Origin: an uncultured Ferrovum sp.
Lineage (GTDB): Bacteria; Pseudomonadota; Gammaproteobacteria; Burkholderiales; Ferrovaceae
NCBI GenBank assembly: GCA_903867885.1
Contig: CAIPTD010000145.1
Location: forward strand, 1-64,000
DNA length: 64,000 bases
Direction of reading: 5' to 3'
Within the stretch, counting starts at the first letter, position 1. Each line of letters opens with the position of its first letter. A model generated the notes under the pieces. The model worked only from the letters and a program-made list of their open reading frames with translations. It searched no databases and was not told the origin of the DNA. A program made the translations under genes and the position numbers. Positions 48,143-57,062 of this stretch are shown here, piece by piece.

Positions 48143-49180
48143 TTATTTTTGTGGTTTTGCTTCAGTGAGTAGAGATAATTTTGAATCCAACTGAAGCGCA
48201 AGATCGGGATCGATTACTTCTAATTTCTGGCGTATGCTTACCAATTCCTCATCATGACCGCTGGATTGAGCTGCGAGCGCTAACTCATACCAAGCCTCTC
48301 CTAATTGTGGCTCGAGGTCTGTTGCTTTTTGAAAAGGTGGAATTGAATCTTGCGTTGCATGCATTCCGGCATAAGCTTTCCCTAAAGTCAGCCATGCAAC
48401 TGCAGAACCTGGATCTTGATGTGTCCAATCATTTGCCAACATTTGCAACTTGGACCAGTCTTTAACTAATTCTAAAAATGCTGCTTGCAGAAATAAAGGC
48501 TGTTTTTCATAAGGGGCTTGCCAAACAGGAACTTCGGCATTGAGTAAGGTAGGCTCTACAAAACCATCCGATGAGCCTAGCCACGTTTTAAAATGATCAA
48601 CCGGCATGGAGTAATAGCAGTCGCCGGTTCCGCGTAGCCTAAAAGTTAAAATCCCCACTAACTTTCCTTCAGCGTCAAACAAGCCTCCGCCACTTGATCC
48701 TGAATTGAAAGCGGTTGAAGATTTAATGACGGGTGCACCAGCATCTGGATACAAACCACGCACCACACCATCAGCAAACTGCAATTCGTAACCGCCCGTG
48801 AAGCCCATGGCGATCACACGGTCACCAACGTGAAGCGTGCTCGATGACCCAACCTCTGCTGGAACGCCCTCCAGTTCAGGCACCTCCAACATGCACAAAT
48901 CATTGTGTATATCGTGACGTTGTTTTCTAACTGTCAGTCGCAACCCACTATACAGAACACGAATGAGTGGTGCAGGCCCCGTGACATGGCAACTGGTCAC
49001 CACGCGCCCGGGAGCTACGATCACACCTGTACCCATGTTGTAATGATTATCGGGCGCTAAGGCTTCAATCCGAACAGTGGTCATGGCCATGCGCATGAAT
49101 AAAGCACGGTCAAACTCCACGGCCAACACTGTTTGAGCGCTAAAAAGCGCAAAGCACGCAGACAGTAAAAAGCGTCTCAT
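48143..49180 (-). CDS. Periplasmic trypsin-like protease with TPR tail
   Basis: A 345-residue protein with a signal peptide (MRRFLLSACFALFSAQTVLA). The S1-type protease domain has the catalytic triad visible: His65 in VTSCHVTG, Asp94 in IHNDLCMLEV and Ser163 in FNSGSSGGGLFDAEG. There is no PDZ domain. Instead the C-terminal ~110 residues contain TPR-like helices (AWLTLGKAYAGMHATQDSIP, LEPQLGEAWYELALAAQSSG). It lies between xoxJ (62 bp) and two secreted unknowns. A quality-control or processing role for the periplasmic methanol dehydrogenase is an inference from context. Confidence 0.85.
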   Translation of the reverse strand: MRRFLLSACFALFSAQTVLAVEFDRALFMRMAMTTVRIEALAPDNHYNMGTGVIVAPGRVVTSCHVTGPAPLIRVLYSGLRLTVRKQRHDIHNDLCMLEVPELEGVPAEVGSSSTLHVGDRVIAMGFTGGYELQFADGVVRGLYPDAGAPVIKSSTAFNSGSSGGGLFDAEGKLVGILTFRLRGTGDCYYSMPVDHFKTWLGSSDGFVEPTLLNAEVPVWQAPYEKQPLFLQAAFLELVKDWSKLQMLANDWTHQDPGSAVAWLTLGKAYAGMHATQDSIPPFQKATDLEPQLGEAWYELALAAQSSGHDEELVSIRQKLEVIDPDLALQLDSKLSLLTEAKPQK

Positions 49181-49242
49181 CTTAATAAGCTCCTAGTCAT
49201 GCACCTGAATCTCAATGGTAAGAAAAAGGTGTATATCTCCGG

Positions 49243-50130
49243 CTAAGGAATGAGCACACCTTTTTCATCCAGCAAGGGGATACCAAAATCCTTGAGGATT
49301 GCGGTGATCTCAGTTCTGTTTTGGTCAACCAAGGATTGGAGAGTGGCTTTCCATTTTGGTTCACCGTAACGCAAACCCATTCCCATTGAAAAGGTAGTGG
49401 GGTGCTGATCATCCACAGGAGTTAAGGGAAGCAATACTAGGTTTTGTTTGGCTACGCGCTTAGCATAGTAGCCCGCTACGGGGCCCCATACTAGCGCCGC
49501 ATCGACCTCGCCCTTCAGTAGATGCTCAACAATTTCACCTGCATGGAAATCAGGACGTGCATCCATCAAACGATATGGAACGGCCTGATCTTCTAGACCA
49601 TGCTTAACCAACCATTGACTTGCACTGGAGTCCCGGTCATAGACGGCAATTTTGAGTTTACTGAGTTGTTCTTTAGGAAGATCCAGCAACGCTTCACTGG
49701 TCTTTAGTCCTGCTAGAGGGCTATCGGGTCTGACTACGAGCATTTCACCGGAGCGGAAATAGGCTTTGGTTACCGCCATCTGATCACTATTTAATGGTGC
49801 TGCTATCACGACATCACAACGAAAATGCGTATCGCCGGGTAATTTGTATTTGAGGGTATTCCGCACAAATCCTAATCGTTGCGGGGTGGAGTAATACTGC
49901 AACGGCACATCGAGCTTTTTCGCTAATAACTCAGCGATTTTATTTTCAAATCCCTCTCCTTTTAGGTTGGAGTTGGGAAGATTGTTAGGGTCCTGGCAAA
50001 CCCGAAGTGCATCAGGCTTTTCATCTTGCGGTGCCGGTTCAGGTTCGGCTGCACCGACAGATACAGCACAGAATAACAATGATGCAGTTAGGGTTGAAAT
50101 CACCCCTTGGGGAAGCCAGGTGTTGTTCAT
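49243..50130 (-). CDS. xoxJ: XoxJ periplasmic binding protein
   Basis: A 295-residue protein with a signal peptide and a solute-binding fold (ALRVCQDPNNLPNSNLKGEG, EIVEHLLKGEVDAALVWGPV). These match the quinoprotein-dehydrogenase-associated SBP family (MxaJ/XoxJ). Known XoxJ proteins bind partly folded dehydrogenase and are thought to help its activation rather than transport. It directly follows xoxG (15 bp) in the usual xoxF-xoxG-xoxJ order. Confidence 0.92.
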   Translation of the reverse strand: MNNTWLPQGVISTLTASLLFCAVSVGAAEPEPAPQDEKPDALRVCQDPNNLPNSNLKGEGFENKIAELLAKKLDVPLQYYSTPQRLGFVRNTLKYKLPGDTHFRCDVVIAAPLNSDQMAVTKAYFRSGEMLVVRPDSPLAGLKTSEALLDLPKEQLSKLKIAVYDRDSSASQWLVKHGLEDQAVPYRLMDARPDFHAGEIVEHLLKGEVDAALVWGPVAGYYAKRVAKQNLVLLPLTPVDDQHPTTFSMGMGLRYGEPKWKATLQSLVDQNRTEITAILKDFGIPLLDEKGVLIP

Positions 50131-50145
50131 ACTTTCTCTTTAGAA

Positions 50146-50547
50146 TTATTGTGCGATCATTTCAGGCTTGGTGCGGGTAATCGCGCCATCTGAGCGACCT
50201 TTTAGGTAAGCGTATAAGCTATCGATATTATCCATCACACGCTTATTTGCATTCCAAGCCGGCATACCGCGCTCAAGACGACCCGCAGTAATCGTTGTAA
50301 CGAATTCGTCCTTGCTCAATACCTGCAAGCTTTTAATCAGTGAGGGGCCAACCAGACCTTCTTGGTTGGGGCCGTGGCATGCTGCGCAATTTGCTTCGCG
50401 CCATACACGGAAGCCTTCCATCGTTTTTGCATCTACTTTCACACCGTCCACAACGGTATAGGGTTTGGCATCATCTGCCTGTACAACTTGAGCGCCGACG
50501 AGCGCTGAGGTGATCAAGGCAGCTGAGATAATCGTAGTGCGGAACAT
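50146..50547 (-). CDS. xoxG: Cytochrome c XoxG
   Basis: A 133-residue c-type cytochrome with a signal peptide (MFRTTIISAALITSALVGAQ then VVQADD). It has one heme site, CAACH, at residues 54-58, and a likely axial Met near 95 (RGMPAWNANK). XoxG-type cytochromes take electrons from the lanthanide methanol dehydrogenase. The protein is shorter than many XoxG (about 170-200 residues). It is separated from xoxF by 183 bp containing a terminator-like hairpin. Confidence 0.9.
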   Translation of the reverse strand: MFRTTIISAALITSALVGAQVVQADDAKPYTVVDGVKVDAKTMEGFRVWREANCAACHGPNQEGLVGPSLIKSLQVLSKDEFVTTITAGRLERGMPAWNANKRVMDNIDSLYAYLKGRSDGAITRTKPEMIAQ

Positions 50548-50632
50548 TATAGTTCTCCTAATGTAGGTAAGAATTTGAGCGGGCCGATGCGTCGTCGGTT
50601 CCCTAATAGAATGAAATTAATCTGAGGCGGAT

Positions 50633-50674
50633 AAAAACAGATGGCACCCCGGTTTAACGCCGGGATGCCATCTG
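50633..50674 (-). terminator. Hairpin terminator/attenuator between xoxF and xoxG
   Basis: On the minus strand, CAGATGGCATCCCGG pairs with CCGGGGTGCCATCTG (one T/G wobble) around a short loop and is followed by TTTTT. It would end most xoxF transcripts and allow a smaller amount of xoxG message, which suits the different amounts needed. Confidence 0.85.
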
Positions 50675-50730
50675 AAGTTTACTGCTATTCACGTTCGGCG
50701 CATTATTCTGCGCCGAGCATCTTGGCTAAA

Positions 50731-52551
50731 TTACTTGCCAGGAATCGCGAACACGGTCAAGGAACCACCGAGTTCTGTGAACTTGTTCAGTTCTTTGTAG
50801 CCACCCACTGCGCCTAGGCCGTCGGTGTCTTTCTCAAGACCAGCTGCCATGCCGATACCGGCCCAGCCACCAATTCCTGAGTACACGCCAACAAACTGCT
50901 TGCCTTTGTGCTCGTAGGTGAACACGTTGCCGATGATGCCGGAAGGAGTCTTGAACTTCCAGAGCTCTTTACCGGTCTTGGCGTCAACTGCTTTGATGTA
51001 GCCTTCTAGGGTACCGTAGAATGCCAGGCCACCTTTGGTGGTCAAAGCACCGGACCATACCGAGAACTTCTCGGGCTTGGACCAAACGATCTTACCTGTG
51101 CCGCCATCCCAAGCAATGAAGTTACCCATTGTGCCGTCTTTCTGGTCTTTGCTAGCCGAAGGAGCGGGGAACATCGACAGGGTTGCACCAACATAAGGTG
51201 ATCCTGCGGTGTACTCAACTTTGAAAGGCTCGTAGTCCATGCAAACGTGGTTGGTAGGAACGTAGAACAACTTGGTGTCTGGGCTGAAAGATGCGGGCTG
51301 CTCATCTTTGGAACCTAGAGCTGCTGGGCAGATACCTTTGGAGTTAACGTCAGGACCATTCTTAGCGGTGGAGTACTTCGCCACAACTTGGGGACGGCCG
51401 GTCTTCATGTCAACGTGGGTAGCCCAGTTCACAGCAGGATCATACTTCTCTGCAACCAAGAGAGCACCGGTGGTGCGGTCTAGGGTGTAGCCGAAACCGT
51501 TACGGTCAAAGTGAGACAATGCTTTGGTCTCTTTGCCATGAACAGGAATATCAGCCAAGATCATTTCGTTGATGCCGTCAAAATCCCACTCATCGTAGGG
51601 GGTCATCTGGTAAACCCAGTTGACTTTACCGGTATCAACATCGCGAGACCAGATAGACATAGACCACTTGTTGTCGCCAGGACGCTGAGCAGGGTTCCAG
51701 GTTGAGGGGTTACCTGTACCGTAGAACATTGCGTTCAAGCTAGGATCGTAAGAATACCAACCCCAGGTTGTGCCGCCACCGATCTTCCACTGGTCGCCTT
51801 TCCAGGTCTTCAAGGAAGAGTCTTTTCCGACTGGAGCCATTTTGCCATCGGTCCAGGTCATGGTCTTCTCGGGATCCATCAACATTTCTTCGTCAGGACC
51901 AACGCTGTAGCCTTTCCATGCTTGCTTACCGGTGTTGATGTCGTAAGCAGCCATGAAGCCACGAACGCCCCACTCACCGCCAGAAATACCGGTGAATACT
52001 TTGTTCTTGAATACGTGAGGTGCGGATGAATTTACAGCGCCCAACTTAGGATCACCGTTCTTCACAGACCAAACAACCTTACCGGACTTAGCATCCAAAG
52101 CAACGAGGTTGGTATCAGCTTGTTGCAAGAATACTTTGCCTTCTGCATACGCTAAACCACGGTTAACCGTGTCGCAGCACATTTGGGGCACAACTGCTGG
52201 GTCTTGCTTAGGCTCATACTTCCAAACGATTTGCAGGGTGTTCAAGTCATAGGCCCAAACTTTATTGGGGAAGGGGCTATGGATGTACATCATGTCGCCG
52301 ATAACCAGGGGTGAACCCTCGTGGCCACGCAGCACGCCAGTGGAGAAGGTCCAAGCAACTTGGAGCTGGTTCACGTTAGCGGTGGTAACTTGGTTTAGTG
52401 AGCTGTAACGATGGTTTGCGAAATCTCCAGCCTGGGCAGCCCAGTTCTTGGAATCTTTGATTTTAGCAGCCAAGTCGTCGTTGGCTTGTGAAGCAACGGG
52501 GGCAACCAGAGCGGCGCCAACCAATAGCATCGTGATGCGATTCAAATTCAT
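50731..52551 (-). CDS. xoxF: Lanthanide-type methanol dehydrogenase XoxF
   Basis: A 606-residue periplasmic PQQ-dependent alcohol dehydrogenase. I start at ATG 52551 ([18 protein letters not shown], a signal peptide), which has AGGAGG just upstream; the open frame extends 22 codons further without support. The vicinal disulfide CC (about 125-126) is in [11 protein letters not shown]. The predicted catalytic Asp323 and an added Asp325 lie in [10 protein letters not shown]; the +2 Asp marks the lanthanide-binding XoxF clade, because calcium MxaF enzymes have Ala there. Further ligands fit Glu193 and Asn281. Tryptophan-docking repeats of the eight-bladed propeller recur. No mxa genes are nearby. 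Confidence 0.96.
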   Translation of the reverse strand: MNLNRITMLLVGAALVAPVASQANDDLAAKIKDSKNWAAQAGDFANHRYSSLNQVTTANVNQLQVAWTFSTGVLRGHEGSPLVIGDMMYIHSPFPNKVWAYDLNTLQIVWKYEPKQDPAVVPQMCCDTVNRGLAYAEGKVFLQQADTNLVALDAKSGKVVWSVKNGDPKLGAVNSSAPHVFKNKVFTGISGGEWGVRGFMAAYDINTGKQAWKGYSVGPDEEMLMDPEKTMTWTDGKMAPVGKDSSLKTWKGDQWKIGGGTTWGWYSYDPSLNAMFYGTGNPSTWNPAQRPGDNKWSMSIWSRDVDTGKVNWVYQMTPYDEWDFDGINEMILADIPVHGKETKALSHFDRNGFGYTLDRTTGALLVAEKYDPAVNWATHVDMKTGRPQVVAKYSTAKNGPDVNSKGICPAALGSKDEQPASFSPDTKLFYVPTNHVCMDYEPFKVEYTAGSPYVGATLSMFPAPSASKDQKDGTMGNFIAWDGGTGKIVWSKPEKFSVWSGALTTKGGLAFYGTLEGYIKAVDAKTGKELWKFKTPSGIIGNVFTYEHKGKQFVGVYSGIGGWAGIGMAAGLEKDTDGLGAVGGYKELNKFTELGGSLTVFAIPGK

Positions 52552-52575
52552 ACAACCTCCTAGTGTGAATTTCAA

Positions 52576-52605
52576 GCCGACACCAGGCCTATCCTGGTAT
52601 ACGGC
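52576..52605 (-). other. Hairpin in the xoxF leader
   Basis: ACCAGG pairs with CCTGGT around CCTAT, and GCCG with CGGC forms an outer helix. It lies about 25 nt before the xoxF start and 13 nt before its AGGAGG, so it could affect translation. Confidence 0.5.
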
Positions 52606-52810
52606 AACCAGCAACATAAACGTCGTTGCAGCAGCGTCTTAAGCACCCATCCGATTTCTGTTCTTATTTGACTGCTTGTGGTGTCGGATGTCGGCATTTG
52701 TTACTGGGTCGATTGCCTGATCAATTCCTGAAGTTATTTTTACTTTTGGATTGATCCTAAATCTTTGCTTAGTCCACCTTACAGAGGAGACAGCAGACCC
52801 TTAACCACGC

Positions 52811-52833
52811 TGATAATACACCCCGAAATGGAG
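52811..52833 (-). repeat. xoxF promoter-proximal direct repeat
   Basis: The minus strand reads CTCCATTTCGGGGTGTATTA TCA. It covers the spacer and -10 box of the xoxF promoter. The upstream copy at 52883-52905 agrees at 17 of 23 bases, with the shared core C(Y)CCA(Y)TT(S)GGGG and GTATT. Confidence 0.55.
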
Positions 52834-52840
52834 TTGTCAA
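52813..52840 (-). promoter_or_regulatory. Sigma-70 promoter of xoxF
   Basis: On the minus strand TTGACA (52840-52835), a 16-bp spacer and TATTAT (52818-52813) form a near-consensus promoter. The predicted start is near 52806. A consensus -35 with an upstream repeat suggests strong expression modulated by a repressor or an activator. Confidence 0.75.
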
Positions 52841-52882
52841 CGCACTTAATATAAAAAAACATAAAAAGATTTTGCTGCGCCG

Positions 52883-52905
52883 CGACAATACAACCCCAAG
52901 TGGGG
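52883..52905 (-). repeat. Upstream copy of the xoxF promoter repeat
   Basis: The minus strand reads CCCCACTTGGGGTTGTATTG TCG. It includes the small dyad CCCC-ACTT-GGGG. It is 72 bp upstream of its partner, close to seven helical turns, so one face of the DNA would be shared. Confidence 0.5.
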
Positions 52906-53157
52906 CGCGGGCTTTCGTGAAATCAGGGGTTCATGAAAGCGTAATCAAATCCTTTACATGAATTCAACTAGAGAATTAATCCTTAGCTTCCGGTGACTTA
53001 GAACTTTGTCTACGACGATCATCAGGGGGCTTATGCCATGCGACAAATCTTTTTTTCTTTTCGACTCTCAATGAAAATTTAAGGGTTGTATCAAGAAAAA
53101 ATATTTTTACGTCGAGCGGATTTTCTCTATCTTTTTTTAATTATTTACGAAACAGGA

Positions 53158-56100
53158 TCATTTAGACCCCACGATTGGGGTGTATCCCAACACGGGCATC
53201 AGGTCTTGTTCGGCAATTTTTAGATCGACACCCCGTCGATGGGCATAGTCTTGCACCTGATCCAGCCCAATAGGATTGACAGCAAAATACCGTGCATCAG
53301 GATGCGCGATATAAAAGCCGCATACCGCTGCTGACGGCCACATTGCCATACTGCTGGTGAGCTGCAATCCTGCGTTCTTTTCTGCTTGTAGGAGCTCAAA
53401 GAGCGCTCGCTTGCTGCTGTGATCGGGACAGGCAGGGTAGCCTGGAGCTGGGCGTATGCCTTGATAACGTTCTGCAATCAGATCTTGTACCGATAAATTC
53501 TCATCAGGCGCATAGCCCCAAAATTCACGGCGTATCCGTCCATGTAGGTGCTCTGCAAAGCCTTCAGCTAGGCGATCAGCCAAGGCTTTCAACATAATGG
53601 CGCTGTAATCATCATGTGCAGCCTCGAAGGCTTGGGCCCGCTCTTCTACGCCATCGCCGGTATTCACGGCAAACGCCCCAACGAAGTCGTTCACCCCACT
53701 TTCTTTAGGGGCTACAAAATCGGCTAGGCAAAATTGTGCCCTGTCATTGGCCTTAGCATGTTGTTGCCGGATGCCGTGCCATGTTGCCAGCAGCTCCCCC
53801 GGATGGGTCGCAGAAAACAAAGCAATGTCATCGTCGTTGACCTGTGCGGCGGGGAACAAGCCATACACGGCATGGGCTTTGATCCATTTTTCATCCATGA
53901 GCTTTGCAAGCATCGCTTGTGCGTCTGCCCATAGATTGCGGGCGGCTTCGCCCACAATTTTATCTTCTAATATATCGGGGAATTTTCCTGCCAAGTCCCA
54001 TGCTTGAAAAAAGGGTGCCCAGTCGATATCCGTCACAATCTCTTCCAGCGGATAGTCAGTAAGGGTATACACCCCCAATTGCTTGGGCTTCACAGGATGA
54101 TAGGATTTCCAATCGATCACAGGCTTACGTGAGCGGGCCTCAGCGATGGGCACCAAGGGCCCAGGACCTTTTTTGGCGGCATGGAGTTCGCGCACATGTT
54201 GATAATCTTTACGGAGTTCTTCTAGGTACGCGGTTTTAAGATCATCTGATAGCAGATTGCTACATACGCCTACCGCTCGGGAGGCATCCGGTACGTAGAT
54301 CACAGGCCCGCTGTAATGGGGTGCAATTTTGACTGCCGTATGGACACGCGAACAGGTAGCCCCACCAATCAAGAGGGGAATCTTCATACCCAAGCGCTCC
54401 ATTTCTCGCGCCACATGGGCCATTTCTTCTAGCGAAGGGGTAATGAGGCCGGACAACCCAATGACATCCACTTTCTCTTTCATCGCGCGATCTAGAATCT
54501 GATCGCAAGGCACCATTACACCCATATTGATCACTTCAAAGTTATTACATTGAAGTACTACGGTGACGATGTTCTTCCCAATATCGTGTACATCACCCTT
54601 CACAGTCGCGATCAGAATGCGCCCCTTTGCACGGGTATCGCCAGATGCCTCTTTTTCTTCTTCAATGAAGGGGATGAGGTGGGCCACGGCCTGCTTCATG
54701 ACGCGGGCACTTTTTACTACTTGAGGCAGGAACATCTTGCCTTCGCCAAACAGATCGCCAACCACGTTCATGCCGTCCATGAGCGGGCCTTCGATGACTT
54801 GAATAGGACGATCATAGAGTTGGCGCGCTTCTTCGGTGTCTTCCGTCACATACTGGCTAATCCCTTTCACTAAAGCATGCGTGAGCCGCTGCGCCACTGG
54901 AGCTTCCCGCCATGACACATCTTCGACTTGGGTTCGGGCACCGCCTTTTACTTGTGCGGCAAATTCGACCATGCGCTCGGCTGCATCAGGGCGGCGATTG
55001 AGAATGATGTCTTCTACGTGTTCTAGCAGCTCTGCCGAAATATCGGCATACACTCCCAACTGCCCCGCGTTCACGATACCCATCGTCATGCCTGCGCGAA
55101 TGGCGTGGTATAGGAAGGCCGTATGAATCGCTTCTCTCACGGCGTCATTTCCACGGAATGAGAAACTGACGTTTGATACCCCTCCACTGATTTTGGCGTG
55201 GGGCAGTGTTTGCTTAATCGCACGGGTAGCTTCGATGAAATCTACGGCATAGTTATCGTGCTCGGCGATACCCGTAGCGATCGCAAAAATATTGGGATCG
55301 AATACGATGTCTTCGGGGGGATAGCCCACTACCTCGGTAAGAATCTTATAAGAGCGAGTACAGATCTCTACTTTGCGTTTGAGTGTATCGGCCTGACCTT
55401 GCTCATCGAAGGCCATCACAATCATGGCTGCGCCATAACGCCTCACTAGCTTGGCTCGCTCGATAAAGGCCTCTTCGCCTTCTTTTAAGCTGATCGAGTT
55501 GACAATACCTTTACCTTGTAGGCATTTCAATCCGGCCTCAATGACTTTCCAATCAGAGGAATCTAGCATCACCGGAACGCGCGAAATATCTGGCTCGGCA
55601 GCAATCAGATTCAGGAAGGTACGCATAGCCACGACCGCATCTAACATGGCTTCATCCATATTGATGTCGATGATTTGCGCGCCGTTTTCGACTTGATTGC
55701 GGGCTACGCTGACGGCCTCTGCATAATCGCCAGCAAGAATTAATCTAGCAAATGCTTTTGAGCCTGTGACATTGGTGCGTTCACCTACGTTCACAAAGAG
55801 TGAATCGTCTTTGATCGTGAGTGGCTCAAGGCCTGACAACCGCATATGGGGTTCGATCTTAGGTAATACCCGCGGCGCTTGATCAGCCACAGCATCGGCA
55901 ATGGCTTTAATGTGGGCCGGCGAAGTACCGCAGCAGCCGCCCACAATATTTAGAAAGCCAGCTTGTGCAAATTCACGCAGCAAGGCGGCCGTATCAGCCG
56001 GGCCTTCATCGTATCCCAAATCAGCCAAGGGATTAGGTAAGCCTGCATTGGGATGGGCGCTAACATAACAGCCCGCAATACGTGAAAGCTCTTCAATATA

Positions 56101-56868
56101 AGGGCGCATTAACGTTGCCCCAAGCGCGCAATTCAATCCAATGGAAAGCGGTTGAATGTGGCGCACCGAATTCCAAAAGGCTTCGGTAGTTTGGCCGGTT
56201 AAGGTGCGTCCACTTTGATCGGTGATCGTGCCAGAGATCATGACGGGCATCTTGTGGCCTACGCGGTCAAAGTAGGCATCGATCGCAAAGAGCGCGGCCT
56301 TAGCGTTCAGGGTGTCAAAAACGGTTTCGACCAAGAGGATATGCACGCCGCCTTCTACTAAAGCTTCAATCGCCTCGGTGTAATCGCGTACCAAGGTATC
56401 AAAATCGATATTCCGAAACCCCGGGTCGTTTACATCGGGGGAGATGGATGCAGTTTTCGTGGTTGGCCCTAATACCCCTGCAACATAACGAGGCTTAGCC
56501 GGGTTCTTAGCCGTCCATTCATCCGTCACGCTGCGTGCCAATTTGGCGCCTTCACGATTCAACTCAGGGACCCAATACTCCATGTGGTAGTCGCTCATCG
56601 AAGCGCCCGTGGAGTTAAAGGTATTGGTCTCAATGATGTCCGCACCCGCTTCGCAATACTGGCTATGAATTTCGCGAATAATGTCGGGCCGAGTCAAGGT
56701 AAGTAAATCGTTATTGCCTTTGAGCGGATGCGCAAAATCTTTAAAAGCATCGCCACGATAGTCTTCCTCAGTCAACTTGTAGCGCTGAATCATGGTGCCC
56801 ATGGCACCGTCCAGCATCAAAATACGTTGGGCCAATAGGGCTTCGAGTTGGGAGCGAATAGCAGACAT
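53158..56868 (-). CDS. metH: Cobalamin-dependent methionine synthase
   Basis: A 1236-residue four-module enzyme that methylates homocysteine with methyl-tetrahydrofolate. In order they are the homocysteine-binding domain with zinc cysteines ([14 protein letters not shown]), the folate-binding domain ([15 protein letters not shown]) and the B12 domain with the cobalt-ligand His in [12 protein letters not shown]. The SAM-dependent reactivation domain closes it (near residue 930 onward, ending GYTPIVGSK). I start at ATG 56868 ([20 protein letters not shown]); the open frame extends 45 codons further but is unlike the family. It follows the amtB terminator, so it should have its own promoter. Confidence 0.96.
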   Translation of the reverse strand: MSAIRSQLEALLAQRILMLDGAMGTMIQRYKLTEEDYRGDAFKDFAHPLKGNNDLLTLTRPDIIREIHSQYCEAGADIIETNTFNSTGASMSDYHMEYWVPELNREGAKLARSVTDEWTAKNPAKPRYVAGVLGPTTKTASISPDVNDPGFRNIDFDTLVRDYTEAIEALVEGGVHILLVETVFDTLNAKAALFAIDAYFDRVGHKMPVMISGTITDQSGRTLTGQTTEAFWNSVRHIQPLSIGLNCALGATLMRPYIEELSRIAGCYVSAHPNAGLPNPLADLGYDEGPADTAALLREFAQAGFLNIVGGCCGTSPAHIKAIADAVADQAPRVLPKIEPHMRLSGLEPLTIKDDSLFVNVGERTNVTGSKAFARLILAGDYAEAVSVARNQVENGAQIIDINMDEAMLDAVVAMRTFLNLIAAEPDISRVPVMLDSSDWKVIEAGLKCLQGKGIVNSISLKEGEEAFIERAKLVRRYGAAMIVMAFDEQGQADTLKRKVEICTRSYKILTEVVGYPPEDIVFDPNIFAIATGIAEHDNYAVDFIEATRAIKQTLPHAKISGGVSNVSFSFRGNDAVREAIHTAFLYHAIRAGMTMGIVNAGQLGVYADISAELLEHVEDIILNRRPDAAERMVEFAAQVKGGARTQVEDVSWREAPVAQRLTHALVKGISQYVTEDTEEARQLYDRPIQVIEGPLMDGMNVVGDLFGEGKMFLPQVVKSARVMKQAVAHLIPFIEEEKEASGDTRAKGRILIATVKGDVHDIGKNIVTVVLQCNNFEVINMGVMVPCDQILDRAMKEKVDVIGLSGLITPSLEEMAHVAREMERLGMKIPLLIGGATCSRVHTAVKIAPHYSGPVIYVPDASRAVGVCSNLLSDDLKTAYLEELRKDYQHVRELHAAKKGPGPLVPIAEARSRKPVIDWKSYHPVKPKQLGVYTLTDYPLEEIVTDIDWAPFFQAWDLAGKFPDILEDKIVGEAARNLWADAQAMLAKLMDEKWIKAHAVYGLFPAAQVNDDDIALFSATHPGELLATWHGIRQQHAKANDRAQFCLADFVAPKESGVNDFVGAFAVNTGDGVEERAQAFEAAHDDYSAIMLKALADRLAEGFAEHLHGRIRREFWGYAPDENLSVQDLIAERYQGIRPAPGYPACPDHSSKRALFELLQAEKNAGLQLTSSMAMWPSAAVCGFYIAHPDARYFAVNPIGLDQVQDYAHRRGVDLKIAEQDLMPVLGYTPIVGSK

Positions 56869-56930
56869 AAGTTTCCGGGTTAAAGGGCGATTAGCCCAGG
56901 TGCTTAAACCCTCCAATATTATCATGGCCT

Positions 56931-56947
56931 CACGGGCGTCACCCGTG
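56931..56947. other. Hairpin in the metH leader
   Basis: CACGGG pairs with CCCGTG around CGTCA, about 60 bp before the metH start. I could not fit the leader to SAM, SAH or cobalamin riboswitch consensus sequences. It may be just a local dyad. Confidence 0.35.
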
Positions 56948-56990
56948 CAATGGTTCAAGCGACTGATCCCTTTCATCTCAGACGCTACGT

Positions 56991-57020
56991 AAAAAAAGGG
57001 CACCCTGCGGTGCCCTTTTT
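56991..57020 (-). terminator. Terminator after amtB
   Basis: GGGCACC pairs with GGTGCCC around CTGC/GCAG, with A7 on one side and T5 on the other. For the minus-strand operon the seven-T side lies downstream, so it ends amtB transcripts before metH. Confidence 0.92.
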
Positions 57021-57062
57021 CGTATCTGCGCTTGGGGTGAACCCAGCGCAGAGGGATAGTAC

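Larger units (their letters stand above)
52552..53157. other. Regulatory region between metH and xoxF
   Basis: This 606-bp gap contains the xoxF promoter (52813-52840), a 17/23-matching direct repeat (52811-52833 and 52883-52905), a leader of about 255 nt and a leader hairpin (52576-52605). The 52920-53157 half, AT-rich with several T and A runs, shows no gene or clean terminator for metH. Confidence 0.7.

Noticed and set aside
56869..57003. 45-codon extension of the metH frame
   Set aside because: It would begin inside the amtB terminator and is unlike other MetH proteins.
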